Positions 23,960 through 36,789 of a DNA stretch of 64,000 bases are shown one piece after another (within the stretch, counting starts at the first letter, position 1; each line of letters opens with the position of its first letter). Below the pieces are notes generated by a model. The model made no database searches, was not told where the DNA came from, and was given only the letters and a program-made list of their open reading frames with translations. This stretch comes from Penelope pileata. Taxonomy: Eukaryota; Chordata; Aves; Galliformes; Cracidae. The DNA lies in NCBI GenBank assembly GCA_013396635.1, contig WBMW01001607.1:1-64000 (forward strand), written 5' to 3'. The translations under genes and the position numbers were made by a program.

Positions 23960-24432
23960 AAATGGATTTGAAGGGTAGACTGTTCAGTGGATAAAGAGTT
24001 GGTTGGATAGTTACAGACAGAGGAATGTGGTCAAAGGCTCTATGTCCAGATGGAGGATGGTCAGTAATGGTGTCCCCTAGAGGTCCGTCTTTGAACTGAT
24101 ACTCCTTAGTATCTTTCTGAATGACATAGACAGCAGGATTGAGTGTACCCTCAGCAAGTTTGCTGATGACACCAAGCTGAGTGGTCCAGCTGATACAACA
24201 GAAGGAAGGAATGCCATCCAGAGGGACCTGTAAAAGCTTGAGAAGTGAGCCCACGTGAACCTAATGAGATTAAACAAGGCCAAGTGTAAGATATTGCACT
24301 TGGTTTGAGACAATCCCAGATATGTATACAGACTTAGAGAACTTCTTGAGAGCAGCCCTGTAAAGAAGGACTTGGGCATCCTAGTGGACAAAAGCTGGAC
24401 ATGAGCCAGCAGTGTATGTTTGTAGCCCTTAA
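23960..24432 (+). mobile_element. Internal CR1 ORF2 fragment with FADD box, lacking the 3' end
   Basis: Sense-strand CR1 reverse transcriptase from the 'GWTVQWIKSWLDS'-like segment, through the VNGSMSRW and VPQGS equivalents, to FADDTKL (FADD codons 24,159-24,170). It then continues to the 'GACATGAGCCAGCAGTGT' segment at about 24,420. It stops there with no 3' UTR and no octamer tail. The frame is broken by stops (for example CCCTAG in place of CCCCAG in the PQG segment). Because CR1 integrates from its 3' end, the missing 3' part must have been lost after insertion or by rearrangement. Confidence 0.95.
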
Positions 24433-25886
24433 GAATGGAAGAAAGAAAGAAAGGAAGCTCACCCCTCAAAAATCATGTGGACTGAAAAAATTCCCATTGT
24501 AAGAAGAAAAAAAAAAACAAAAAATGAACACAAAACCCATACTCAAAACAACAGAAGCATACAAACTAGAATGTATTGCAGAAATCTATATGTAAATGAC
24601 TTTTTTGCTTATTCATTTTTAATGAATACATTAAGCTAAACGAGACTATGATGATTTCACATTCACAAAATGATTGTATTCACCTTTTGGGTGACATATA
24701 TCCCCACAGAATATTAGTAAGCAATGTTGGCAAAACCAGACAGGTGTTCTGACAACAATTCCAGGAACTGTTGAAGGAAAGAGGACTGGATCAGCCACAT
24801 GGTACAAAAGATGTTAAGAAGATCAGTAAGAAAAGATTATTTAATATGTATAGATGCAAACGTATAAACAAAATGCTCATGGAGCAATAGCTGATGAAAT
24901 ATGGCTATGTTGTTAGTAGTCAAAAACTCTTATCTTCACCTCCGACATGGCTAAACTGACAGGTTTCCTCTTTTGGCCCTATCAGCTCACTGCTGAATCT
25001 TTGTGGATCATGGGTAAAGCAATATTGACCAAAAAGCCTTTCATATACAGTAGCACTAAATGAGAAAGTTTACAGATGAGAAATACATTGTGTCCTGTTC
25101 TCAACAGGGAACAATTGCCAAAAGCAGTCTAGGTTTATCTTGGAGAACTGGAAAATAAGACCTCCAATTGGGTTGAAGGATAATTTCATTACATGTTCAT
25201 TCTTCTGAGCAGCATGATTATTACTAACCAGGAAATTATAATCAACATGTAATCTGTTAATTTTTGTAATATAATGTTTTTCTGAGCCACAGAGGACAGT
25301 AGATTAATTATTGCCTCAAAGAAACAAAACACAATACCAGCGTGTCAAATGCTGTTTGACTTTGAATGAAAAGTAAAGAACCCAGGGCTATATTGAAAGA
25401 TCCTATGTGACTTTGCAAATATCTATTCAATGCATGGAAAATTTGTAATCGTATTTTAACATGAAATGCATGTAATTTTTTTTTTAAAAAAAAAGCTTTG
25501 AGAAGATGTGAAAAAACTTTTTATTGAGTTACACTCTAGTAACTCATTTAAACTATATCTATTCTCCTCTTTCTTGGGTGTAGCTTAATAAAATACATAA
25601 ACTCTGCTTGCTCAGAAATTAAGTCTGTTTCAGCTAAGTAAATTAGAATATTTCACAGATTGGAACATCTTATATGAAACTGCACAACAAATATATTTTG
25701 GTTGAAAAAAAAGACTATCTTAGTACTCGTACTCTTTTTCAATTAATACTTTTCCTCGTGTTTACTAGAAAGAGGAAGGTGTAGTACAACATAGTGCATT
25801 CTAGATAATAAAATTCTAAAAGTATTTACATCTTTAACATGGTAAATTACAGAAAGAGTAGAGAGAGTGACAACAGAAATAAGAAC

Positions 25887-25967
25887 TGAAAGAAAGAGGG
25901 GAAGGAAGGACAGAAGGAAGGATGGAAGGAAGAAAGGAAGGAAAAAAGGAAGGAAGAAAGAAAAAAA
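25887..25967. repeat. (GGAA)n-type purine microsatellite
   Basis: About 80 bases of GGAA/GAAA/GGAT units on the plus strand. An open frame rich in Lys, Gly and Arg crosses it but is only a product of the repeat. Confidence 0.95.
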
Positions 25968-28900
25968 CCCAGAAGTCAGCAACAACAAAACATACGCACA
26001 CACAAACACAGATAACCTAAACAGACATTTGAATTATTTGGGGGAAACTGATCAAGTTCAAGAACATTTTTTTTATTACTATTGCATCGTTTACACTATG
26101 AACAGATGGCACAATAAGCCAGTTAATATGCATTGTAAAAGAGTTGGTTTACCATTGCACAAGATTTTCACAAAACAGCTTTTATATAGGTAAGCTTTTC
26201 ATATCTTCCTAAAGATTTTACATTTTGCTTTTTGTTTCCTGCAGCTGATGATTTATTGCTGTTGGCTTATAATTGTTAGCATCCTTACACAAGGATTTCT
26301 AACTGACATTTTTTGCCCATACACCACTTTTAGATATTAATAATATTGTGTGATATCCATTTGAAATAAGCTGGATGAAAAAGCATACAGTGTTTACCAA
26401 ACCAATTTAAAACAATAACCCTGGTAATAAACAGCACCTGGCTGCACTAGGGGAAGGAGCCACAAATGGAAACCTAACACTGAATTTTCCTTTTTTCTTA
26501 AACTGCGACTGCAAGGACAAAACTCATAGATCCCCCATACAGAAAAGTAATAGGAAAAAGCAGAAAGTTGAGCTACAGAAACTACAAAATTGATTCAGTT
26601 CAATACTAACAGGACACTAATGCTGAGATCCTTATGTTGGTCTTCCTAGAGTCAGATTTAAATCCAAAAGATTTGCAGCATCACTTTATGTACTATTAAA
26701 GGAAGCTTTTTTTATTTTTCCTCTGAACCTGTCTGGTTATTGGGAAGGAGGGCTGACTGAAACATAACCATTTCATTTCTCTCCTCATTCCCTTTACATC
26801 CCTCCCAAGGTGAAAAAGGGAGCAGACAGAAATGAAATGAAATGAAGTCTTATTCTGCCCACAGTACAAAATCAAAATTAATCAGTGAAAGCTCCTTATT
26901 ATGTGGAAAGTAACACATTACCTATAAGCCTCTAAACTCCAGCTATTTTAAGATAGCAATAATAATGTACTCTCTTGTTCATAAGGGAAACTCTGAAATG
27001 AAGTAAAATGCTCTCCCTTCAAAAATGTTTCCTTCATCCTACAAAGAACTCAGTAAGAAAAATTCATGGTAGAAAAAAATCTGTCTTTATTTAGTAGTAA
27101 AGTTTACCATGTAAAGCAATAATACATTTGTAAGATATAAAGCCCTACCTCAGACACAGTTCTTGATGATGGATGTGTCTCTTGTTTCAACTCTATATCC
27201 TGTTTTTCAGTAAATGTAATAGCTCTGAATCCACTGATCTAAATGTTCTCAACTGATTAGATTAGTTAAATGCCATCTCTCACTTTGGGACCTCAAGGCT
27301 ATTACGCTATTGATTGGAAAGTTGGGCTAAAATATCAAGGTTCACAAGCAGTACGAGTCCCACAAATACTTTTTCTTTTTTTTTTTTTTTTAAAAACTTT
27401 CAGAAATGTATGGTATGGGGCTTTTCCTACATCTGAAATTCTGATCATTACTAGCACATAAAAAGATAAACCGCTTGCATATAAGCTACATGATGGGTCT
27501 TGCTTAATGAAGCAGAACTGTATATTTAACCTCCCTGCAAGTGAAGAACATGAAATAAATTTTTTCTTATGTATGACTACAGAGTTAATTAATCAGATGC
27601 ATTTTTGAAAGCTGATTTTTTGAAATTAAATAAACAGTGAAAGTTATATGAAGTAGATTTTCTGGATTATTTGAAACCCTGTAATAGACAACAGTATTAT
27701 TACTTTGGTTTTAATATTCTAACACTTTTCTTAAACTTCATTCTTCTGCAATGTGCTATCAAACAGTTGATGCTATTTCTAGCAACAAATATAGATTGTT
27801 CCTCCCTCTCCCACATGTTGCTTGGAAAAGCATCTCTTCAAGGTTATACACTAATGACTACATCTGAGCCTGTTCTGGAATTTTTCTCCCCATTTGATTA
27901 CTAATCTAATATGGATTCCTAACATTCTTCATACACACACTGATAAGAAAGAAAATATGGAATTTATAGTTCTCAGTGGAATTTTTTGTTTTATTTTAAT
28001 GAGCTATCAGACTATATGTCCCTCTTGCAGGAAATTAAGTATGCTTCTCATTTAGACTTGAAATCAGTGATCCTAACAGATAAAGTGCAACTAATCACGC
28101 TACATATTAAAAAAGGCAAGGATCCCGTGAAGCTTAGAGCGTAATAATTTCTGAAAAGCTGAGACTACAGATTATCCTCATAGTGTCTTTGGAAAAATTT
28201 AGTTTACCTCAAATATCTAATAGTGGCTGATGATAACATTTCTCTGTAAAACAACTAAGAATTGTTAATGCCGGATATAAATTTTATACGTTATTTTGCC
28301 ATCGTTTCTTAAGTCTGACCTGGAGAGACATCTAGGGGTGAGAGATTTATTCTGTTTTTAGTGTCCCTGATGAGATTGCCAACAGATGCTGGGGTGCCAC
28401 CTGCTCTGGACAGTCTGATATCTGCTCTCCTCCTCTCAAGGCCTCAAAACTGAATGCACCTTTCAGCAAAGGTTTTTTTAACAAATCACCATGATCAAGA
28501 AGTCTCTGATCAAGAAGTCATTCATACAAAAGGAAACAATAGTTGAAATAGAATTCAAGCAGTGATGAGATAGATGCATAATTGTAATTTCAATTCGTAT
28601 GAAATATTTCCCATTTTTTATGTTATTCATTTCTAGTGATTTTTGACTGAATTCCTGCATCACATTATTAGATCCCTAGCACAGGAGACACCTTGCACAT
28701 TCAACAGATTTCTTTGCAGTAATTCAGTCTTTATATGCAGAATCTACGTAGGTTCTAAAGACAAATCAAACTACACAGTCGAAGTTTCCCAGTATCTGAT
28801 ATTGTTTTACACTAGACAGTGTCTAGCAAGAAATTCAAGCAATAAATTATCTTTAGCTTTTTTGTTTTGTTCAATTTGTATTTAATTTTGAGAGGCTGAG

Positions 28901-30063
28901 AAAGTATCTCAATTATAAAGTCACATCATTATATTGTTTTGGTTTCTTTTTTTTAAACTGATGGGGTACCTAATTATTTTGAAATGCACATAGAACACTA
29001 TCTAGTAGCTTTCCCATGATTTTCTCCTCTAACAGATAGTAACCACAGAACCTGCAGATCAGCAAGGAGCACTGAACAGGTAGTGAGGGCAAGCTCTTTT
29101 GTACTCTGACCATTCACCATGCAATCAAGAGGGCTGGAAATGGTGGGCAGGCCAGCAAGTCTTTCCTCTGAGCATCATAAGAAACTTGCATTTCTGTTTG
29201 ATACGGAGTCAAAAGAATAAAGTAGAGTACAGGCCACTTTCATGCTTAGCTCAGTGTTTCCAGAAACTAGAAAGAGGAGTAAGTGTTCATGAGGACAATT
29301 GTCATAATATTAAAGGTCTTTTCTACCCCAGAGGCCACTCCTCAGGGAGAAGAGAAGAGCTTATTGGATCTGTCTTTTCACATAACAGTAATTCCCAGTT
29401 TAGGTTGTCTGACTTCTCTGTGGTTGTGGTTTAGTAACAACACTTTTAAGCTGAAGTAAAAAGTTGAATGTAAGAGAGAAGAGAGTTAAATTTCCTACAG
29501 GGACCAAAAATCTATCTGCTGTTCATTTTAAGTCTCCATCAGAATATCCCTTAAATTCAAAAATGGAATAATGTGAATATTCATCTGCTGGTAGGGATCC
29601 TCCATTCACTGGAATTCACAGCCCAGCTCCATGGAAAACCATTAGTGGCCAAGTTTTCATAACAAAAGGTAACAGATTTTTGATAATTCATCTTGTGCTT
29701 AATGCATATGCCAAAGTCTTCTCTTCATAGTCTTTATTTTCCTTACAGCAATTAGAGAGTGTAGAATTAAATAACTGTAAACTGAGAAAGATCAACACTG
29801 ATTATGGGCCAGGAACCTATGGCCCCAAGGGTGTATATGTTTGTCAGTCTATAGTAAATGAAGTTGACACAATTATTTGTCACACAGTAAGTTAAAACTT
29901 TGAAAACAGGAGGATGGGGAGGTAGGGAGGAGGTGGGTAGGTGTAATTAAAAGTAAATGTATGTATACATCTTTTATATATAATATACAAAGCATACTAT
30001 GTTTATGGTGCAGCAAAATTTTAAAGCTTTTGCTGCTCTGCATTAACATTTAAGTTGCTTAGG

Positions 30064-30086
30064 TTTCCCGTTTTAAACACGGGAAA
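30064..30086. repeat. Perfect inverted repeat, 8-bp arms, 7-bp loop
   Basis: TTTCCCGT and ACGGGAAA are separated by TTTAAAC. Two CpGs are kept in the arms although the surroundings are CpG-poor. The function is unknown. Confidence 0.8.
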
Positions 30087-31592
30087 ATCAGGCAGTTGCT
30101 AACATTCCTATCATTCCTCTTTCTGCTTTACCTATTTCAGAGCAGAAAGAAAGAAAGAGAAAGAGGAAGGAGAAAAAACAGGCTCCCACAGCTGCCCTCA
30201 CACAGTGTGGGTCAGGAGAAGCCAGGAATCGTAAAGCAGCAACCACTACCTTCTACCCTCTACAGGCAAGAGAGCAAGACTGCTCTGCAGGATCTTCCCG
30301 GAAGTTTTTTATCCTATCTCTATGTTTCTTACTCCTTTCTATGACAAGAATAAGCCACATTCAGCTCTCATTCTTGGGACAGAAAAACTTAAATTCTATT
30401 CCTGCTTCCATCCATGCTTCTGAGAGGCAGGTATACTAAACTGTCCCTGCTTTGAGAACACACACAAAAAAAAAATACTCTCCCCACTTCCCATCACAGA
30501 TAATAATCCCTATTCTCATACCAACAAACGTACAGATAAAAGAAAATATTCATATATTAGACATCATCATCTTAGTTTGAGATGTTAATGTATTTAATAA
30601 CACCCCACCAACATCTGGCAAAAACACTTCATAAGAAAGGTATCATTTTCCAGAAAATTCTCTGCAACTACATGGACATAATTCATGAACAACTGAAGCA
30701 CCATGGATGATCAATGCAGAATAGAAAGTATGAGAACAGTTTGCTGTTTTTTTGTTTGTTTGTTTGTTCATTTGTTTAACACAGCAGGTTTCTCCCATGA
30801 AGTGTCACCTTGACTACTAAAGATACTTGTTTCTGTATTCCTTCATTGCAATTTGTTCTACTACAGACTACATAGTGGTCAGAAAGCCATTCTGACATGA
30901 TAAGCAGAGTGCCAAGGCAATTCTTTCTCCAAGAGGTACTAAGCAACACATTCATCGTGTAGACTAATGTAAAGGTCTGTAAAATGCTCTGCTAGTAGGG
31001 ATAACTGCAAGATCTCCAGTCATTTTGTTACTGAAGTTACACAACTTTACGAAGTGAACAACTACACTAGCAAAAGGGTTCATCTAAAAGGACAGACTAT
31101 GTCAATACTGAACTTCTTTGAAATTTAAGGTTTCTTGGAGACTGAAGAAATAAAAATAATAATAATGCTAAAGAAACATGCCTGTGACTAAAATAGCTAG
31201 GCTAACGTTGAGACCAAGGTGGGCTTTCTCTAACAAAATAACTGCCCAGTGTATGACATCGTATATTGATTCTTATTCTAGATACAGTCTCCAGCCTCAT
31301 GTGCCACTTTAGGCGGCTCATTTTTCCTTTTAATGCTTCCTTTTTTCTTCCATGCTGACCTTTAAATTCTGCATGCAACAGGTTTTTTATTCATTTACAT
31401 GGTACCTTAAGTCTCAGCTACTACCTACACACACATAGGAGATAGTCTTATGAAGTCATGGAGGCTAAAAAGCAAAGCTCTCACAAGTTAGGAATAAACT
31501 GCTACCACTGCAGTCATCCCACTCCTTTAGTTTATGATCCCATACACAAACACATTACAGTAGAATATGTGGAGTCCCAAAGTAGAGAAGAA

Positions 31593-31615
31593 AAGTCTCT
31601 TTTCAGAAGAGACTT
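31593..31615. repeat. Perfect inverted repeat, 9-bp arms, 5-bp loop
   Basis: AAGTCTCTT and AAGAGACTT are separated by TTCAG. There is no adjoining element; it is probably incidental. Confidence 0.75.
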
Positions 31616-32000
31616 CTGACAAAACAAAGGATGATTAGTCATAAAATACTTTTTCTCTTACTTGAATAAAAGTCCTGCAATTTTCACAAAATTAATATTT
31701 AACAAATAAGATTCACAGTCACTACATATGCACTGCCTGATTTGATATGCCCATTCTGGGCCATTTGAAGTTATAGAATTTTTTCAGGGTAGATACAGAC
31801 AATCTTGCTTACAAGAAGTTTGGTATTGTTAGAACAGGCTGATTCAGGACTCAAAATAAATGTGCTCCATGAAAGCTTCACTGACAGTGATGGCTTATGT
31901 ACATGATGGGCTTGATCATATTTTACTATACATTTTGTTTTAAAAAGTATGGCTGATCATTGTAGAGGAAAGCTGCCTGCTCACTTTTTCTTTCTGTGTA

Positions 32001-32494
32001 GGTCACTCTGAAAGTAATGTCTCTTATTTATTTCCATGGAAACTACACCAGATGCCAAGAGCACAACCCTCTTTGATAGAGCAAAATCTCAGTTACAACA
32101 CACTATTTTCCAGTGTAGTCACCACTATTAGCTATGTACACCAGAGGAGGTGACCCACTATAACCGTCGCCACCGCTGAAACGCACCACCCATCACTATG
32201 CTCACAGCCACTGTTTGGTCTCCATAAATGCTCAGCAAGCATCAATGAATGTCAGTGGGTCTGAATGTTTTCCTCATGGAGGAATTCAATTCCACCCCTT
32301 TGCTTCATCTGCACTTCCATGTCAGACGTCATTTTGTCAGACTGCCCCTCTGCTGCCATCTGTTGCACGACAACAAAATGTAATGGAATATTAAGAGGAA
32401 GGTTCTAGCTCTATTGCCATACCACCAACAAACATCTATGATGTCATGGACCAGCACACTAAAATAGGAGGCATTACTTTTGGAGAAGCCCTTG
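32001..32494 (-). mobile_element. Mariner-family deletion derivative (Galluhop/Mariner1-like), copy 1, TA TSD
   Basis: The element is flanked by TA (31,999-32,000 and 32,495-32,496), the mariner target duplication. The right end on the minus strand starts CAAGGGCTTCTCCAAAAGTAATG, and the left end in reverse complement gives the partner terminal repeat around CTCTGAAAGTAATG. On the minus strand the interior keeps the N-terminal part of a mariner transposase frame (the EVQMKQR...GIEFLHE block), followed by the C-terminal 'TACATAGCTAATAGTGGTGA' remnant. The middle with the DDD catalytic residues is missing. It is non-autonomous and diverged. Confidence 0.92.
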
Positions 32495-32496
32495 TA

Positions 32497-34738
32497 GATC
32501 AGTGAGAGCTGCACTACTGCAGGGAGGAAAGAAGGAGACATCCCTGGAAGCCACTGAGCATCATCAGTTGGGGGAAACCTTCTAGAATGCAAGAGAGGAA
32601 ACCTGCTGCCAAATAGAGATGTAAAGTTTATCTCAAACAGAAGGGTGCAAAAATATAATTATCTTCATGGCACATAAAGGAAAAAAAAAGTCATTGGAAA
32701 CTGTTATACTACAAGGACTTGAGGAAAGATCCTGCCCTAGAAGAATACAGGAAGTAGGGGCTGAGGAAAAAAGAAAACGTCAGACCTTTTTATTTTAATA
32801 TGACTTACCCAGCAAATCTGACTTCTCTCTATTTCAAAAGTTTCCTTGCTCCTTGTACTCTAATAAGACAGAGCATTAATAATTGGTGGTTTTTAGCACT
32901 CTCACTTCAAGGAAAAGGTACATATAGTTCCACTTCAAGGATCAGGCCAAATTGGGGTCTTGTCACAACTTGTCAGTAAGTAACGTCTCAGTGTGTAATA
33001 GCTACGCTGAAACTGCTGCTCAGAAATACAGTGTTATCTCTCCATGGTACTTGTACAGTTTGTATACCAGAATTTGAGCAGCTCATCATCTTTAACATGT
33101 TATCCACAATTTCTTGAAGTGATGTAGAGATTTGCTATGCTTTACTTCCTATTTTCTACAAATAGGAAACTGAGAAATCTAAACTATGCACAGTCTGTAG
33201 TACATAAAAAGTCATTTCTACCAATGTCTGCTTCTGTAAACTGTACATTTTCTTTTATTTAAAGTAACAGTCAGCAATTATTATTTGTGCTTTAGCTTTG
33301 CTGATTTATGTTAACTAATCAGGACAGGGAAGAAGAAGATATTAGTGACCTTCAAATCAAAGAATGTGGCTGGAGAATGGAGGCATGCTTCTGAAAACTC
33401 CTGGCATGTGTATCAACCTTTGGGAATTACCTACTTTCTAAAAATGTTACACCCTGCCTACAAAAGTGTGTAATATCTTTATTTCATAGCTCATCTCTCC
33501 GTCTGTAGTTTGTCAGAAGGTTTGCTACATTTCTGCTAAGTATCCTCATTTAGAAATAGTTGTCCTGCATTTCACTCTTCAAAGAGAGTTGTAAAGTTAT
33601 GGACAAGTACTAGGTAAGTCCAAGACATTTAAAAAAATAATTATGGTACTAAAACAGATCTTTCCCTTGGCAATGACAATTCAACTAACATTATTAATTG
33701 TAAATACCTACTGGCAGGAATCACAAGGACTAGTTAACAGGGCTAGGAGGTATTCTGACTTTTCAGTAAATTAAAAAGTCATATTCACGATTCAAAATTC
33801 TGATAATGGCTGGACATAGCAGAACATAAAAAAAATCTGTTATTTGCGCAAGTCTTGTCCTGTTCTCTCTCCGCTCCCGAGTTTGTTGAAATCAAACTTG
33901 AAGTCAGTTACAGTCAGGATACGCACGGATTTAGAGACCAGATGGTTTATATCTGTTCATATTTAGATACTTCTTCAGTTTATTAGGTTACAATGTAATA
34001 AAGGACATAAAATAGTAATTTTGCATGCAACTAGAATCTTTTACTCAAAGACCTTATATCACCTTATTAATCGATGGTTGTTAATGTCTGGAATTTCATT
34101 CAGGACTTTGTGTTCTTTTTTTTTTTTTTATGTTTCATAGGAAAAGATATTCAAGATTCCAAAGGAATTCAGAATACAGAAAAGATAATAATAGTGCAGA
34201 TACTATGAGAGCCGGATTCCAGTCTTGGGTTGCCAACTGTGAAAGCCACTACAAAGATTAATGAAAACAAGACATTTTGTCTATGATGATGTAGTCATTC
34301 AAATTCTCTTTAGAGAGTGAGGATCTCAATATGGATCCATGGTAACTGCAGGCAAATGTCAACCTGGTATGTTTAAATGCAGTTAAACACTGTCAGGGGA
34401 AGAAAACCACAGGTCTCTATTAGGCTCAGGAAGAATATTCATTATAGCTAATTGTCATATACTTCAGGAATCTCATTTTACAGTGACAAAAAGGCTGGTT
34501 GCTTTTTGAGGTCTTCCTAAAGTTTTTATAGCTTTGTGCTTAACAGCTTTTACCTAGGTTGGGGCATCAGTTTACTTGATTCACCTGTCAGATACATGTT
34601 TTATTAACCACTTGAAGTGGTAGGAAAGATCCAGTTACTCTTTTGAGAACAGGAAGGCTAGCCCAATTGAGACATATTCTAAAGTAGTGTTCTTCTCCTA
34701 CCGAGAAATTCTTATAGCTATTAAAGAGACCAACTTAC
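32497..34738. other. Unique DNA containing a CpG-enriched segment near 33.85 kb
   Basis: Mostly AT-rich and unrecognised. Between 33,845 and 33,940 seven CpGs occur in about 95 bases. The segment is open in one frame on each strand, including a minus frame that ends in TAA at about 33,841. I could not fit convincing splice sites. Confidence 0.4.
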
Positions 34739-34851
34739 AAAAATGGAATGGTTATGTCGTCCTTCAGTATTAAGCGGGTGTTGCGGAGATGCCAATCTGT
34801 GAGCCTTACCAATATTTCATAAGCAAAATGTATGTATTCACGAGACAGAAA
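34739..34851 (-). CDS. Candidate coding exon of an unrecognised gene (113 bp, minus strand)
   Basis: The minus strand is open for 37 codons and ends at a full-consensus donor GTAAGT (complement at 34,733-34,738). The peptide includes YEILVRLTDWHLRNTRLIL and then KDDITIP. It has no AT-driven low complexity, with mixed charged and aliphatic residues typical of a folded helix-rich protein. Six or more CpGs survive in a CpG-poor region. The left splice boundary is an acceptor-like AG at 34,852-34,853, preceded by GCG and a weak pyrimidine tract, so the start is uncertain; an in-frame stop lies 9 bases further upstream. Phases are 0 at the start and 2 at the end. I do not recognise the protein. 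It may be a real exon, a dead exon or chance. Confidence 0.4.
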
Positions 34852-36511
34852 CTCGCGGTTTCACAGAGGTTTAAGGTAAGGTTGAACTGACAAATTTTCA
34901 TGTCTTAGACTTTTTTTTAAAAGTCCCTGCTTTAAAATGAAACTTGTCTATATTCACATGTCCACATAGAATAAAAGAATCATCAAATTTGGTTCTCATA
35001 TATAATTCAATAAAAAACTTCATTATTATTCTTTAATTGTCCAAAGAAGACACAATTTTTAGTTTTGCTGTACCACAGACAGCAAGAGCTCTAGCAGCAG
35101 GATCTGTTTCTGCTGTCAATACTAGCCTTTGAAAACTGTCTTCTGATGTTACTAGATGTGACTGCTGACAGGTCTCATATCAGGCTGTTCCAAAGATCAA
35201 CAACAAAGAACAGAAAAAAAGCAGCAGAAAAAAATCATGATACATGATCTTAGTGTTTCTCAGCCTTGGGATGTCCATTTGGGTGATCTGGATACAACTC
35301 TGGACCAGCCAGAAAATTACAGATTTTTGATCTTGGACCTCAACTCTGAGAATGGAGACATAAGGAACTGCATAAAAGAAGCAAAGCAATGAAAAAAAAA
35401 TACCTGTCCCTGTTTCTTCCATATAAAATTTTGAAAATAGTAATACCAATGACTAACTAGCATTTGTGAACTTATATACATCAGCTACACTAAACAGCTA
35501 AGAGATATTAAGAATCTTGATATAAAGCAATTATATTGGGACAAGTAAATTAATACCTCTTGAGATAAATGGGATTCTCATTTCTCAGAGCCTTGATATC
35601 ACTCTGCAAATAGGATCGCTTCACTTATGTTGAACAAAGGAATGACTCCCCTCCTCACGCCTGAAATTAAAACTTATTGTTAGGAGAAGATACCGATTAC
35701 CTCAAACAACTGTGAGGACATAGGGCAGTTCTAGTTAGAACCTGACTAATGGGAATTGCTGACAAGATTAAATATATTAAATTATAAAAACTGACAGTCT
35801 TGACTTGACCATCAACTACTGAAACCACATAAACCACAGCATGGCATAAGACACCTTTCATTTTCTCTTCTAAAATATTGCTATTTAATTATAGCTTTTT
35901 TCATTTAGAGTAGGTAGTTGTACCTTTATCACTATTTACGGTGGAAGCTAAATTCTGTTGTCATAATATTGTCATATATGCTCCAAATATCAAATTTTAA
36001 ATGCTTCATAAGCATATTCCATAACACATTAGAGCAACCTAGGAGACAGGTAGTGAAAATTTGTGGAGTTTTCAAGAAGGAGAGGAATGGAAATAATATT
36101 TCCAGTGCCTCAAATGCTGATTTTCAGGTATTTACTAAATGCAAAAAAATGTAATTTATGATTTTCATTTGTAACTTTAGATAATTTCATTTACTATATT
36201 GAATGTTTCTGCAGAAATCATGGGGACAAAAGCATACATATATTTTCAAAATTACAAGAGGACTAATGTGGCAATTTTTTGTGTATGTTTATGTGATAAA
36301 AGCAAAGTACTGTAAACTATGCACAACTATTGAATATAGCATAAACATCTTCTACATTGATATCAACTAAAATAAGCTCAACAAGGCTGCTTAAAGCAAA
36401 TGTTGTTACAGATGCATTATTTACAACTATCATCAACTGTATGGAGCTCTTTCTAATTTACTAGTCTTTCTAAACAACTTAATGAGCAAGAGAATACATC
36501 CTTGAAGGTTT

Positions 36512-36565
36512 TATATGTGTATATATAGGTGTGTATATATATATATATATATATATAACATATAT
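36512..36565. repeat. (TA)n/(TG)n microsatellite
   Basis: About 54 bases of alternating TA with a few TG units on the left side. Confidence 0.95.
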
Positions 36566-36770
36566 CTGAAGTTAAGGCACCTTGGGACTCCATTCGTTAG
36601 ATACTACTTTACTTCCCATCTGGAGAACTTAAGTAGCCCTGGATTATTTCCTAATGAATAGAGTTATTTTCAAGAAATACTGTTGCAATCTAAAACAGCA
36701 TAAACTAAACCTTCCTACAGCCCTCAACACACACACACTATGGAGCACAACAGGCCCTCAACCATGGTCT

Positions 36771-36789
36771 GTGCCAAGTTATTTGGCAC
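36771..36789. repeat. Perfect inverted repeat GTGCCAA / TTGGCAC with 5-bp spacer
   Basis: The arms are 7 bp with spacer GTTAT. The spacing equals that of nuclear factor I sites, although the half-sites here face outward (GCCAA-N5-TTGGC). The flanks are rich in AATTA/ATTAAT words like those in conserved enhancers, but function is not shown. Confidence 0.6.

Larger units (their letters stand above)
24433..31998. other. 7.6 kb of mostly unique AT-rich DNA
   Basis: No gene, LINE or LTR is recognised. It contains the (GGAA)n tract (listed), T runs at about 27,373-27,390, (GTTT)n at 30,746-30,778, a hairpin at 30,064-30,086 and another at 31,593-31,615. Open frames are short and of AT-driven composition. 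Confidence 0.5.

Noticed and set aside
25867..26193. 108-codon Lys/Arg/Gly-rich frame
   Set aside because: It is produced by the (GGAA)n microsatellite.
34780..34875. Plus-strand exon at the 34.8-kb candidate, starting ATG CCA and ending AAG|GTAAGG
   Set aside because: The only good acceptor (CCTTCAG at about 34,767) does not give an open frame to that donor; the minus reading fits better.
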